A stretch of 64,000 nt of DNA from Desulfobacterales bacterium. Lineage in GTDB: Bacteria > Desulfobacterota > Desulfobacteria > Desulfobacterales > Desulfosalsimonadaceae. The stretch is from positions 1 through 64,000 of the forward strand of contig JAGXKN010000004.1 in assembly GCA_018335195.1 (NCBI GenBank), given 5' to 3'. Positions 36,031 to 44,628 of the stretch are shown here, piece after piece. Both the position numbers and the translations under genes were made by a program. Each line of letters begins with the position of its first letter. The stretch's first letter is position 1. Below the pieces are notes generated by a model. The model worked only from the letters and a program-made list of their open reading frames with translations, was not told the DNA's origin and searched no databases.

Positions 36031-36489
36031 AATTGATGGCTTTGTAAAAAGCTGTTTATCCCGCCAGGGCGGTATTTTTGCAGAAAGAAAATCGGTAAGC
36101 TCCTTGGCTGATCGGCGGCGCGAAAGAGGAGTTTCCTCGCTCCAGGAGCCTCCTGGAGACTCAATTTTCGCTCGGAAACCCATTTTTCCGCACCGCCGCC
36201 AGGGCAACGAAGTGCAATTTCGTGAGAGCGCCAAAAAAGGATTTCCTTGGGAGTCCAATATCTGCGTTGCACTGCATCCCTGCGGAATTTCACGTACGAT
36301 GAACTACGCTGTATTCCTCGGGATTTGCGCGCCTTGATCTTGAACTTTTACTTTGCCATCTCAAATTGACTTCCAAGGAAACGCCTTTTTCGCGTCGCCG
36401 ATCAGCCAAGGCGCTTACGGATTTCCTTTGTTGCAAAAATACCGCCCTGGCGGGATAAACAGCTTTTTACGAAACTGTCACAATTGATG
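36031..36489. mobile_element. 427-bp inverted-repeat element with nested core, no transposase
   Basis: Arms at 36044-36125 and 36386-36470 are inverted copies. Their outer 39 bases (36044-36082 and 36432-36470) are identical and include TTTATCCCGCCAGGGCGGTA. AATTGATG occurs on both sides (36031-36038 and 36482-36489) and may be a target duplication. Inside lies a second palindrome (about 36240-36380) whose centre, with AAGATCAAGGC, CGTACGTGAAATT and CGCAGATATTGGACT on the minus strand, is shared with the element at 58480-58631. No credible gene is inside. It lies just upstream of the HtrA gene. Confidence 0.75.
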
Positions 36490-36527
36490 TTTTTGATCCG
36501 GTGACGTATTCAATGGAAAGGAAGCCG

Positions 36528-37910
36528 ATGCAGGCAAAGCCAATTTTCCGGGCCATGGCGGCGGCACTGCTGGTTGCAGTACTTGTATGGGTGCCGCAGG
36601 CTTCAGCGGAAAAACGCTACGAAAGAAAAAGCGCGGTGGTTCAGGCGGTTAAAAAGGTCAGCCCCGCCGTGGTCAATATCAGCACGCAATACGAGGTTCG
36701 CTACCGGCGCCACCCGTTTGCGCGTTTTGGCATGGACGATTTTTTCAGGGATTTTTTCGACTCCGGCCCGGAGCGCAAGCGCGAGCTAAACAGCCTGGGT
36801 TCCGGGGTGATCATCGACGGCGAGCACGGATACATCCTGACCAACTCCCACGTGATCGTCAAAAGCGGCAAAGTCAGTGCGGTGTTAAAAGACGGCCGCG
36901 AGTTTTCTGCCGAAATCGTGGGCGCCGATCCCGAATCCGACCTGGCGGTTTTGCAGATTGAAACAAAGGAGCCGCTTCCGGCCATTGAAATGGGGAACTC
37001 GGATGATTTGATGATCGGCGAGACCGTGATCGCCATCGGCAACCCCTTCGGGTTTTCCCACACCGTGACCACCGGCGTGATCAGTGCTGTCAACCGCAGT
37101 TTCAAAGCCGAGGATCGGGTTTTTCGTGATTTTATCCAGACGGATGCCTCCATTAATCCGGGCAACAGCGGCGGGCCGCTGCTGAACATCAACGGTGAAC
37201 TCATAGGTGTCAATACGGCAATATATCGTAATGCCGAGGGCATCGGCTTTGCCATCCCCATCAACCGGGCCCGGAAAATCGTCTCCGATTTGATTGCATA
37301 CGGCGAGGTAATACATGCATGGATCGGATTGTTCGTCCAGGATCTGGACAGAAACATGGCCGACTACTTTGACCTGGAGACCGGCACCGGCGTTGCCGTG
37401 CAGAACGTGGCTCCGGACAGCCCGGCGGATCAGGCCGGCATCCGGGAGGGCGACATCGTGCTTTCCATCCACGGAGAGCCCATTAAATCGATATCCGATT
37501 ACAAAGCGGCCATGCGGGGATTTGGCAAGGGCGACCGTATCCGCGTCAAGGTGCGGCAAAAAGGCACGCAAAAACAGGTCGATGTCAAAGCCAAACTGTT
37601 TCCCGAGCGCCTGGCGCCGAGACTGGCCCGGCGGCTGCTGGGTATCGATGTGGTGGATATTTCGGAAAAGTCCCGCTTTGACGGGCGGATATCTGCAGAT
37701 TCCGGTGTGATTATCTCTGAGGTTGACTCGCAGTCAAAACTTGGCAGGATCGGGGCAGAACCCGGCGATGTGATCCGGAAAATCGATGAAATCCGGACCG
37801 GGGATATCCAGGCGTTTTACGATGCCATAATCAAGTATCGCTGGAAGGATTCCGTGGTGATTCTATTACAGCGCGGAAATCAGGGGTTTTATTTTACCGT
37901 GGACTTGTGA
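36528..37910 (+). CDS. HtrA/DegP-type periplasmic serine protease
   Basis: Periplasmic quality-control protease or chaperone. From the ATG at 36528 (AAGGA 5 bases upstream) the protein has 460 residues: a signal peptide ending VPQASA near residue 27, and a trypsin-like domain with the triad His108 (TNSHVI), Asp138 (ESDLAVL) and Ser214 (GNSGGPL). Two PDZ domains follow (about 270-365, and 365-460). An in-frame ATG at 36513 is an alternative start. The DegP, DegQ and DegS assignment cannot be settled by eye, so no symbol is given. Confidence 0.93.
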   Translation: MQAKPIFRAMAAALLVAVLVWVPQASAEKRYERKSAVVQAVKKVSPAVVNISTQYEVRYRRHPFARFGMDDFFRDFFDSGPERKRELNSLGSGVIIDGEHGYILTNSHVIVKSGKVSAVLKDGREFSAEIVGADPESDLAVLQIETKEPLPAIEMGNSDDLMIGETVIAIGNPFGFSHTVTTGVISAVNRSFKAEDRVFRDFIQTDASINPGNSGGPLLNINGELIGVNTAIYRNAEGIGFAIPINRARKIVSDLIAYGEVIHAWIGLFVQDLDRNMADYFDLETGTGVAVQNVAPDSPADQAGIREGDIVLSIHGEPIKSISDYKAAMRGFGKGDRIRVKVRQKGTQKQVDVKAKLFPERLAPRLARRLLGIDVVDISEKSRFDGRISADSGVIISEVDSQSKLGRIGAEPGDVIRKIDEIRTGDIQAFYDAIIKYRWKDSVVILLQRGNQGFYFTVDL

Positions 37911-37922
37911 CGGGGCGAGACA

Positions 37923-38870
37923 ATGAACTTTATTTCCAGGGTGCTCTCTCATTATCGATCTGTTCAGGCCCGGATCAAGGGGTTCCCCCCGAAAAAGGTG
38001 CTGGTGCTCGAGGGCGGGGGAATGCGCGGGGTTTTCCTGGTCGGGGTTTTGCAGGCATTCATGGACAGGGGGTATTTACCCTGGCGGGCGATTATCGGAA
38101 CTTCGGCGGGTGCGCTTATCGGGGCTGCATATGGGGCCCGTCAGATTCATCTGGCGCGGGATGGCTTTTTTTCAGAGCTGCTCTCAGGCCGTTTTATCCG
38201 CATGACCAACATTTTCCGGCCGGAAAAGCATATCCTGAACCTGGACTGGATGGTGGACAGATTCATTGAACAGGAAGGCTCCCTGAATCTGCGGCGGCTG
38301 CGCACCACCGCGTGCCCCGTGATCATTGTCACAACGGGTTTTTACCAGCACGCCCCCCTTCAGCCGATGTACCTCAATACCCACTACGATGATATTCCCC
38401 GGGCGTTGAAGGCCTCGGCGGCCATTCCCTTTTTATACCGCAATTTCGTGCCGTATAAAGAAGATATGCTGATCGATGGCAGCGTATGCGATCCGCTGCC
38501 GTATAAAAAGGCCCTGGAAATGGGGTTTTCAGAGCGCGACATCCTGGTGGTGACCACCCGTCCGCGGGGTTACCGGAAAGTGGGGGAGTCTTTCTGGGTC
38601 AAGCGGCTTTATGAATCCTATTATAAGGAGGATCAATACCAATACCTGCTTGCCGCCCTCGAGGAGCATTACAGCAGGTATAACCGGCTGCTCGACGAGC
38701 TGGAGCAGGATCACGATGAGATTGACGTGATTTATCCGCCCGCGGATTTCAGGGTAAACCGGCTGACCCGGGGAGAAGATAAAATCCTGGAAGGATTTGA
38801 ACAGGGGGTCAATGCCGCCCGCAGCCACCTCTATCACCTCCGGGCTCCGGAACCCGTGCCGAAGCCTTGA
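37923..38870 (+). CDS. Patatin-like phospholipase
   Basis: A 315-residue protein with the patatin oxyanion loop EGGGMRG near residue 30, the nucleophile elbow GTSAG near 60 and the DGS motif (LIDGSVCDPLPY) near 182, the Ser-Asp dyad of the family. It has no obvious signal peptide. It probably hydrolyses lipid acyl chains; bacterial relatives of the YjjU kind are uncharacterised. It follows the protease gene by 12 bases. Confidence 0.9.
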   Translation: MNFISRVLSHYRSVQARIKGFPPKKVLVLEGGGMRGVFLVGVLQAFMDRGYLPWRAIIGTSAGALIGAAYGARQIHLARDGFFSELLSGRFIRMTNIFRPEKHILNLDWMVDRFIEQEGSLNLRRLRTTACPVIIVTTGFYQHAPLQPMYLNTHYDDIPRALKASAAIPFLYRNFVPYKEDMLIDGSVCDPLPYKKALEMGFSERDILVVTTRPRGYRKVGESFWVKRLYESYYKEDQYQYLLAALEEHYSRYNRLLDELEQDHDEIDVIYPPADFRVNRLTRGEDKILEGFEQGVNAARSHLYHLRAPEPVPKP

Positions 38871-38897
38871 TACAAACGATATTCAAAGAGGACGAAA

Positions 38898-40139
38898 ATG
38901 GGACTGCTTCGCATGTTTGCCGGGAAATCCCCGGAAGCCCATGAAGAAAAAGGAGATGCATTTGCCAGGCAGGGGATTTTCGGCGATGCCCGGATTGAAT
39001 TTGAAAAGGCGCTCCATAAGATCGAAACGCACTTTCCGGAAAAAACGCATCTGGTTGACCGCATTACCGAGAAATTCAATTCTGCCGGCGAGTCTCTGGC
39101 AGCAGAGCATATAGACAATGCGCGGGCGCTGGCCCAAGCCGGTGACGTGGAGCAGGCCGAAGAGCTCTATGAACTGGCCCTTGGACTGGCCATGCACGAG
39201 AATACCCGACGGAAAATCGAGCAGGAGCTGGCCCGGCTGGTAAGACCGTCGCCGCAAGCCGAAACCCAAAGTCCGCCGCAATCCGAATCCCGGGTACCGG
39301 ATTTTGCGCAGGAAGAAGAGACCGCTGCTGCGGATGTCGACGACGAAGAGATGTTCTCTGTGCTTTGCAACGCCCTTCCCCAGCAAGTGGCAGAAGCATA
39401 CCAAAGCTACGGGGATTCGTTTGCGCGCGGCTATGCGGCGTTAAACCGGGGAGATTTCGACCGGGCAGTAGGTGAACTGACCCGGGCCATGGCGGAAAAC
39501 CAGGGCCAAACCACCCTGATTCCCCTGGAGCTGGCAACAGCATACCTGCATACAGAAGAACACGCCAGGGGGCGTGAACTGCTGGAGTCTTATATTGAAG
39601 AAAATCCCTCGGAAATCCGCGCCTATCAACTCCTCTGCGAGATTTACTGGGAAGCCGGCGAGGTTTCCCAGGCCAGCGATTTGCTGGCATCCGCGCCCGA
39701 AGAGATCCGCCATAGCCCGTCCATGCTGATGCTGACCGGGGAAACCCGGTTCCAGGCCGGAGATATGAAAGGTGCAAACGAGGCTTTCCAGGAATATGCC
39801 GACACCCACGGCAGTGATGAAATCGTCACCCGGGCGCTGGCCAAAACCGCCGAGGCCGCCGGGCAGATCGATTATGCGCGGGAGTTGTATGCGCAACTCA
39901 TGAACCAGTGCACTGCGTGCAATGCGGCGATAGATCCTTTTATCAAGCGGCGTTTTGCCGAGTTAAGCTTCGAAAGCGGGGAAGTTTCAGGTAAGCTTCT
40001 GGACCTGTTTTTTAGCCTGATTCGCGAGGATCCGGATCACCGCGGGGTCTATTACCAGTACATCGGCCGGATTTATGAAAAGCAGGGCGAAAACCGGGAA
40101 GCCAGGCGCTACCTGGGCCTTTCCGGCCAGCCGGGGTAG
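38898..40139 (+). CDS. Tetratricopeptide repeat protein
   Basis: A 413-residue, acidic, helical protein without a signal peptide. TPR-like helix pairs run through it (for example ARALAQAGDVEQAEELYELA near 80, YAALNRGDFDRAVGELTRAM near 180 and YIGRIYEKQGENREARRYL near the C-terminus). A Pro/Glu/Gln-rich linker lies near 120-145. It is likely a protein-binding scaffold. The partner is unknown, but the patatin and M23-like genes on either side are candidates. Confidence 0.85.
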   Translation: MGLLRMFAGKSPEAHEEKGDAFARQGIFGDARIEFEKALHKIETHFPEKTHLVDRITEKFNSAGESLAAEHIDNARALAQAGDVEQAEELYELALGLAMHENTRRKIEQELARLVRPSPQAETQSPPQSESRVPDFAQEEETAAADVDDEEMFSVLCNALPQQVAEAYQSYGDSFARGYAALNRGDFDRAVGELTRAMAENQGQTTLIPLELATAYLHTEEHARGRELLESYIEENPSEIRAYQLLCEIYWEAGEVSQASDLLASAPEEIRHSPSMLMLTGETRFQAGDMKGANEAFQEYADTHGSDEIVTRALAKTAEAAGQIDYARELYAQLMNQCTACNAAIDPFIKRRFAELSFESGEVSGKLLDLFFSLIREDPDHRGVYYQYIGRIYEKQGENREARRYLGLSGQPG

Positions 40140-40144
40140 GGCGC

Positions 40145-40819
40145 ATGTACCGCAATTGTTTTCCTGCCCCAAAAGGCTGTCTTTATCAGTCCCTGGTTTC
40201 GGCAAATCAGCTCGGAAAAACCCTTGGGTACGGCAGTCTGCTTTTTTTCCCGGGCATGCTTTTTGAAAGCCGGCAGAAGTGGTGGGGCCGGGGCGGGATG
40301 CGGGACCAGTCCCACGAAGGCCTGGATATTTGCTTTTTGGGCGATGCCTGCGGCAACCGTTTTCGTCTGGATGAAACCACCCGGATCCCTTCGGCATTCA
40401 ACGGGCAGGTGTCCGAAATCATCCCGGATTTTTTGGGAAGCACGGTGATCCTGGCGCATCAGCCTGATGATCTTGAAGGGCCGTTTTTTGTCCTGTATGC
40501 GCACCTCCGGCCGGATGCAGATCTTTGCAGAGGACGGAATCTGTCCGCGGGTCAGGCGTTTGCCACAATCGCACCCCCGCATGCAAACAAGGTGCTGCCC
40601 CCGCACCTGCATCTCACCATGATGGATGTTCACAGCCTTCCTTCGCTGGAAACCCTGGATTGGCAACTGTTAAACGGTCTGGATCGCAACCGGTTCATGA
40701 ATCCCCTGGAGATTATTGACGGGGATTGGCAGATGATGGATTTTATCCCCGGCATGAACCTTTACGAAGATTTTGCGCCAACCGGCGCGCGGGCCGGGGA
40801 TATTCCGTCAGACGCCTGA
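40145..40819 (+). CDS. M23 (LytM)-like metallopeptidase domain protein
   Basis: A 224-residue protein with the three M23 landmarks in order: HEGLD near residue 59 (HxGxD zinc ligands), LYAHL near 120 and PHLHLT near 157 (HxH). Family members cut peptidoglycan peptides or activate amidases, yet this one has no recognisable signal peptide or membrane anchor, so its location is unclear. It begins 5 bases after the TPR gene and ends that run. The function is inferred from the motifs alone. Confidence 0.65.
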   Translation: MYRNCFPAPKGCLYQSLVSANQLGKTLGYGSLLFFPGMLFESRQKWWGRGGMRDQSHEGLDICFLGDACGNRFRLDETTRIPSAFNGQVSEIIPDFLGSTVILAHQPDDLEGPFFVLYAHLRPDADLCRGRNLSAGQAFATIAPPHANKVLPPHLHLTMMDVHSLPSLETLDWQLLNGLDRNRFMNPLEIIDGDWQMMDFIPGMNLYEDFAPTGARAGDIPSDA

Positions 40820-40852
40820 AACCGGAGTGGTTCCTTCAGTATCGAAATTGGG

Positions 40853-40882
40853 CCCGGGATCGGGCTTGATACCGATCCCGGG
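40853..40882. repeat. Perfect 11-bp stem-loop before argC
   Basis: CCCGGGATCGG (40853-40863) and CCGATCCCGGG (40872-40882) form a perfect stem with an 8-base loop. No T run follows, so it is either a weak terminator for the M23-like gene or a binding or RNA element ahead of argC. Confidence 0.6.
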
Positions 40883-40901
40883 AAGCCGGAATTGAAACGC
40901 C

Positions 40902-40930
40902 TTGAATTTGTATTAAAGCTTTGCTATCTG
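40902..40930 (+). promoter_or_regulatory. Candidate argC promoter
   Basis: TTGAAT, a 17-base spacer and TATCTG lie about 60 bases before argC. The -10 match is modest. Confidence 0.35.
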
Positions 40931-40990
40931 TACTAGATTTCGAGTATCCTTTGATATTTCGCTTTTCTTTTAATAACAGCAGGAGGATTA

Positions 40991-42028
40991 ATGATCAGAG
41001 CGGCCGTGGCGGGCGCAACCGGCTATGCCGGTGCCGAGTTGGTGCGGATTCTGGCCGGACACCCGGAGGTGGTTTTAACTGTGCTGACCTCGCGGCAGTA
41101 TGCGGGCGTGCCTTTTGACAGCATATATCCGGCCATGTCCAGGGTGATCACCCGGGAGCTGGAAACCTTTGATCCGGATTCGGTCTGCGAGCGCGCGGAT
41201 ATTGTATTTACCGCACTGCCCCACAAGCTGCCCATGGAGATCATTCCCGGGCTCATCGAAGGCGGCCGGAAGGTGGTGGATCTTTCCGCGGATTTCCGTT
41301 TCAGGGACCCGGCCCTGTATGAGACCGCCTACCAGGCCCATTCCGCCAGGCAATTGCTGGCCGAATCGGTATACGGACTCTGCGAGGTTTTTGCGGATGA
41401 AATCGGCCGGGCCCGGCTGGTGGGCAACCCGGGGTGTTATCCCACCAGCGTGCTGCTTCCCCTGGTGCCCCTGCTGGAAGCCGGGCTGGTCGATCCCGCC
41501 ACGATTATTGTAGATGCCAAGTCCGGGGTCAGCGGTGCGGGGCGGGCCCCGGGCCTGACAACCCATTTCTGCGAGGTCACAGAGTCCTTCAAGGCATACA
41601 AGGTGGCGGCCCACCGGCATGAACCCGAAATGGAGGAGATTTTAAGCCGGGTTGCCGGAAAGTCCGTTAACATCAGTTTCGTGCCGCACCTGGTGCCCAT
41701 GAGCCGCGGCATGCAGACTACGATCTATGCATCCCTGGTCGGGGATGCCGGTGAAGAGGAAATCCGGAACTGCTTGGTGCAGTATTACGAGGGGTGCCGG
41801 TTTATCCGGCTGAACCAAAACGGGCGTGCGCCGGACAGCCGGGACGTTCGGGGCACCAATTATTGTGATATCGGTTTTGTCATCGATGGCGACAATCGCC
41901 GGCTGATTCTGATGTCGGCCATTGACAACCTGGTGAAGGGAGCTGCAGGCCAGGCGGTGCAGAACATGAACCTCATGTGGGGCCTGTCTGAAACCGTGGG
42001 CTTAACAGGCGCTCCTTTTCCGGTGTAG
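40991..42028 (+). CDS. argC: N-acetyl-gamma-glutamyl-phosphate reductase
   Basis: NADPH-dependent step of arginine synthesis. The 345-residue protein has the Rossmann motif AVAGATGYAGAELVR at 5-19, TALPHKLPME near 77, the active-site cysteine in VGNPGCYPTSVLLPL near 150 and HRHEPEMEEI near 211. AGGAGG lies 5 bases before the ATG. No other arginine gene is nearby. The following ACT-domain gene is 36 bases away. Confidence 0.96.
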   Translation: MIRAAVAGATGYAGAELVRILAGHPEVVLTVLTSRQYAGVPFDSIYPAMSRVITRELETFDPDSVCERADIVFTALPHKLPMEIIPGLIEGGRKVVDLSADFRFRDPALYETAYQAHSARQLLAESVYGLCEVFADEIGRARLVGNPGCYPTSVLLPLVPLLEAGLVDPATIIVDAKSGVSGAGRAPGLTTHFCEVTESFKAYKVAAHRHEPEMEEILSRVAGKSVNISFVPHLVPMSRGMQTTIYASLVGDAGEEEIRNCLVQYYEGCRFIRLNQNGRAPDSRDVRGTNYCDIGFVIDGDNRRLILMSAIDNLVKGAAGQAVQNMNLMWGLSETVGLTGAPFPV

Positions 42029-42064
42029 GCTTTTTTGCCGCAATTCTGCAAGCGGAGAAACATT

Positions 42065-42496
42065 ATGAAAATTCCCCAGATTTCCGTTTTCATGGAGAAT
42101 CGCTCCGGCCGGTTGGCCCGGATTACCACCGCCCTTGGCAACGCCGGGGTCAATATCCGGGCCATGTCCCTGGCCGACACTTCGGATTTCGGCATTCTGC
42201 GCCTGATTGTCTCGGATATGGAAAAGGCCGCATCCGTGTTAAAGGAGCACGGTTTTCTGGTGCGCACCGCAGAGGTGGTGGCCGTGGCCATTCCCGATGT
42301 TCCGGGCGCCCTGGGCAACCTGCTTACCATCATGGAGCATGCGGACCTAAACGTGGAATACATGTACGCGTTTGTGGAAAAATCCCGCGATCATGCCATC
42401 CTGATTTTTCGGTTCGATGACCTGGACAAGGCCATCGACATGATGCTGGAAAACGATATCAACGTGTTGGAGGCCCGGAAGGTGCTTAGCATGTAA
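42065..42496 (+). CDS. Tandem ACT-domain protein
   Basis: A 143-residue protein made of two ACT domains (about 1-70 and 72-143). Each starts with a small-molecule-binding loop (ISVFMENRSGRLARIT, and VAVAIPDVPGALGNLL). It has no catalytic domain. Stand-alone ACT proteins of this type often lie beside PaaK-like ligases and probably sense amino acids. The ATG at 42065 has GGAG 8 bases upstream. It leads into the Liv transporter genes. Confidence 0.88.
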   Translation: MKIPQISVFMENRSGRLARITTALGNAGVNIRAMSLADTSDFGILRLIVSDMEKAASVLKEHGFLVRTAEVVAVAIPDVPGALGNLLTIMEHADLNVEYMYAFVEKSRDHAILIFRFDDLDKAIDMMLENDINVLEARKVLSM

Positions 42497-42569
42497 CCGG
42501 GTGCAAAGATCGGGCGCCGGCATGATGCGGGCCCGAAAACCGGTAACCATTCACAAGAGGGGGTAGACA

Positions 42570-43721
42570 GTGAAAATCAGGCTTTTATCCGCAATGATTG
42601 CAACTGCGCTTATGATTTCATGTGCAGGTCTTGTCCATGCCGGGCAAAAGGAGCCGTATCATATCGGCTGCGCCTTTGCCATCACCGGCGGCGCCTCGTG
42701 GCTCGGTGAACCCGAGCGAAATACAGCGGAGATGGTGGCCGAACAGATCAACGAAGCCGGCGGCATCAACGGCCGCGAGCTGGTGCTGCACATCGAGGAC
42801 ACCCAGGGAAGCAACACCCGCGCTGTTAATGCCATCAAGAAGCTGATCAAGAAGGAAAACGTGTGCGCCATTATTGGCCCTTCGCGCAGCGGTACCAGTC
42901 TTGCCGCAATCCCCGTGGTGCAGCAGGCCGAAGTGCCCATGCTGTCTTGTGCGGCTGCTGCAAGCATTACCAACCCGCCGGAACAGCGGAAATGGATTTT
43001 CAAGATGGGGCAGAACGACAGCGATGCCGCGCGACGCATTTACGAGCACATGAACCAAAACGGCATTGAAAAAGTGGGCATCCTCACCGGCACCACGGGA
43101 TTCGGGGATGCAGGCCGCACGCAGCTGGAAACGCTCAAGGATGAATACGGCATCGAGATCGTAGCGGATGAAACTTATGCGCCCGGGGACACGGACATGA
43201 CCGCGCAGCTGATCCGAATCCGCAACTCCGGGGCCCAGGCGGTGATCAACTGGTCCATCGTGCCCGCCCAGTCCATTGTGCCCAAGAACATGGACCAGCT
43301 CAGAATGGATATTCCCCTGTACCAGAGCCACGGTTTTGCCAATATCAAGTATGCCGAGGCAGCGGGCAAGGCAGCCGAAGGCTCCATATTTCCGGCGGGC
43401 CGGATCATGGCGGCAAAGACCGTACCCGCGGATCATCCCCAGAAAGAAATCCTGATGTCTTACAAAGAAGCCTATGAATCGCGATTCGATGACCAGGTCA
43501 CCACGTTTGGCGGCCATGCCTATGATGCCATGCACATTATTGCCAGGGCCCTGGAAAAAGTGGGCGACAATCCGGAAAAAATCCGGGATGCCATTGAAGG
43601 CATGGAATTTGTCGGAATCGGCGGCGTGTTCAAGTTTACCGAAAATGATCACTGCGGCCTGGACAAGACCGCTTTTGAAATGATGACCGTCAAAGACGGC
43701 AAATTTGTGGTGCTGGACTAG
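42570..43721 (+). CDS. ABC transporter periplasmic binding protein, branched-chain amino acid type
   Basis: A 383-residue type I periplasmic binding protein. A GTG start lies behind GAGGGGG, a signal peptide ends GLVHA near residue 25, and IGCAFAITGGASWLGEPERN begins the mature ligand domain. AIIGPSRSGTSLAAIPVVQQ near 90 is typical of the LivK/HAAT family. The ligand cannot be read from sequence. Relatives next to PaaK-like genes are suggested to take up aromatic acids, and others take up branched-chain amino acids. Confidence 0.9.
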   Translation: MKIRLLSAMIATALMISCAGLVHAGQKEPYHIGCAFAITGGASWLGEPERNTAEMVAEQINEAGGINGRELVLHIEDTQGSNTRAVNAIKKLIKKENVCAIIGPSRSGTSLAAIPVVQQAEVPMLSCAAAASITNPPEQRKWIFKMGQNDSDAARRIYEHMNQNGIEKVGILTGTTGFGDAGRTQLETLKDEYGIEIVADETYAPGDTDMTAQLIRIRNSGAQAVINWSIVPAQSIVPKNMDQLRMDIPLYQSHGFANIKYAEAAGKAAEGSIFPAGRIMAAKTVPADHPQKEILMSYKEAYESRFDDQVTTFGGHAYDAMHIIARALEKVGDNPEKIRDAIEGMEFVGIGGVFKFTENDHCGLDKTAFEMMTVKDGKFVVLD

Positions 43722-43727
43722 CAGGCA

Positions 43728-44627
43728 ATGGAAGCCGGCCTGACAACCGACATGCTCCAGTTCCTGTTCATGGGAATTCAGCGGGGCGCCATATACGCCA
43801 TGGTGGCCATGGGCTTTAACATGATCTACAATGCCACGGGCATCATCAATTTTGCCCAGGGCGAGTTCGTGGTACTCGGAGGCCTGATGATGGTCTCCAT
43901 GACCATGGCGTTAAATCTTTCCCTGGTATTCGCGTTTCTGCTCTCCGTGGTATTTGTCACCGTGGTGGGCATACTCATGGAGCGCCTGACCATTAACCCG
44001 GTCCGGCGGCCCACGGTACTGCGCCTGATTATTATCACCATCGCGGTCTCCATTCTGCTCAAGGGCGCGGCCATGTGTTTCTGGGGCAAGGGTTCGCACT
44101 ACATGCGGCATTTCACCGATGCCCCGCCCCTGGAAATCATGGGCGCCTATATCCTGCCGCAGACCCTGTGGATTATCGGTATGCTGGCTTTGGTGGTGAT
44201 TGGATACGTGGCGTTTTTCAATTACACCATGACCGGAAAATGCATGCGGGCATGTGCCATCAACCGGGATGCGGCCCGGCTGGCCGGAATCAATGACCGC
44301 CGGATGGTAATGCTTTCGTTTGCCCTTTCTGCGGCTATTGGTGCCATTGCCGGCATTATCATCACCCCGATTATTCAGATGGATTATGCCCGGGGCGCGC
44401 TGCTGGGATTAAAGGGTTTCGGTGCGGCCGTGATGGGTGGGCTGGGCAACTCCATGGGCGCGGTAGTGGCCGGTCTGTTGCTGGGGATAATCGAGGCCGG
44501 TTCCGGCGGATATATTTCCTCGCATTACATGGATGCCATCGCCCTGGTGATCATGCTGGGGGTTTTGTTTGTACGCCCCGGCGGGTTGTTTGGCAGCTCC
44601 GAGATGGTTCGGTTAAAAGAATTCTGA
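43728..44627 (+). CDS. livH: Branched-chain amino acid-type ABC permease, LivH family
   Basis: A 299-residue membrane protein with about eight hydrophobic segments. It has YAMVAMGFNMIYNATGIINFAQG near 22-44, the usual LivH start, and ALLGLKGFGAAVMGGLGN near 220 (the cytoplasmic loop that contacts the ATPase). It lies 6 bases after the binding-protein gene and one base before livM, so the operon is tight. Confidence 0.92.
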   Translation: MEAGLTTDMLQFLFMGIQRGAIYAMVAMGFNMIYNATGIINFAQGEFVVLGGLMMVSMTMALNLSLVFAFLLSVVFVTVVGILMERLTINPVRRPTVLRLIIITIAVSILLKGAAMCFWGKGSHYMRHFTDAPPLEIMGAYILPQTLWIIGMLALVVIGYVAFFNYTMTGKCMRACAINRDAARLAGINDRRMVMLSFALSAAIGAIAGIIITPIIQMDYARGALLGLKGFGAAVMGGLGNSMGAVVAGLLLGIIEAGSGGYISSHYMDAIALVIMLGVLFVRPGGLFGSSEMVRLKEF

Positions 44628-44628
44628 T

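Noticed and set aside
36017-36337. A 106-codon plus-strand frame inside the inverted-repeat element
   Set aside because: It runs across an inverted arm into non-coding middle sequence and shows no domain or ribosome site.
42618-43652. Open frame of 344 codons on the minus strand opposite the Liv binding protein
   Set aside because: It is fully antisense to a gene with a signal peptide and family motifs; it has no motif of its own.
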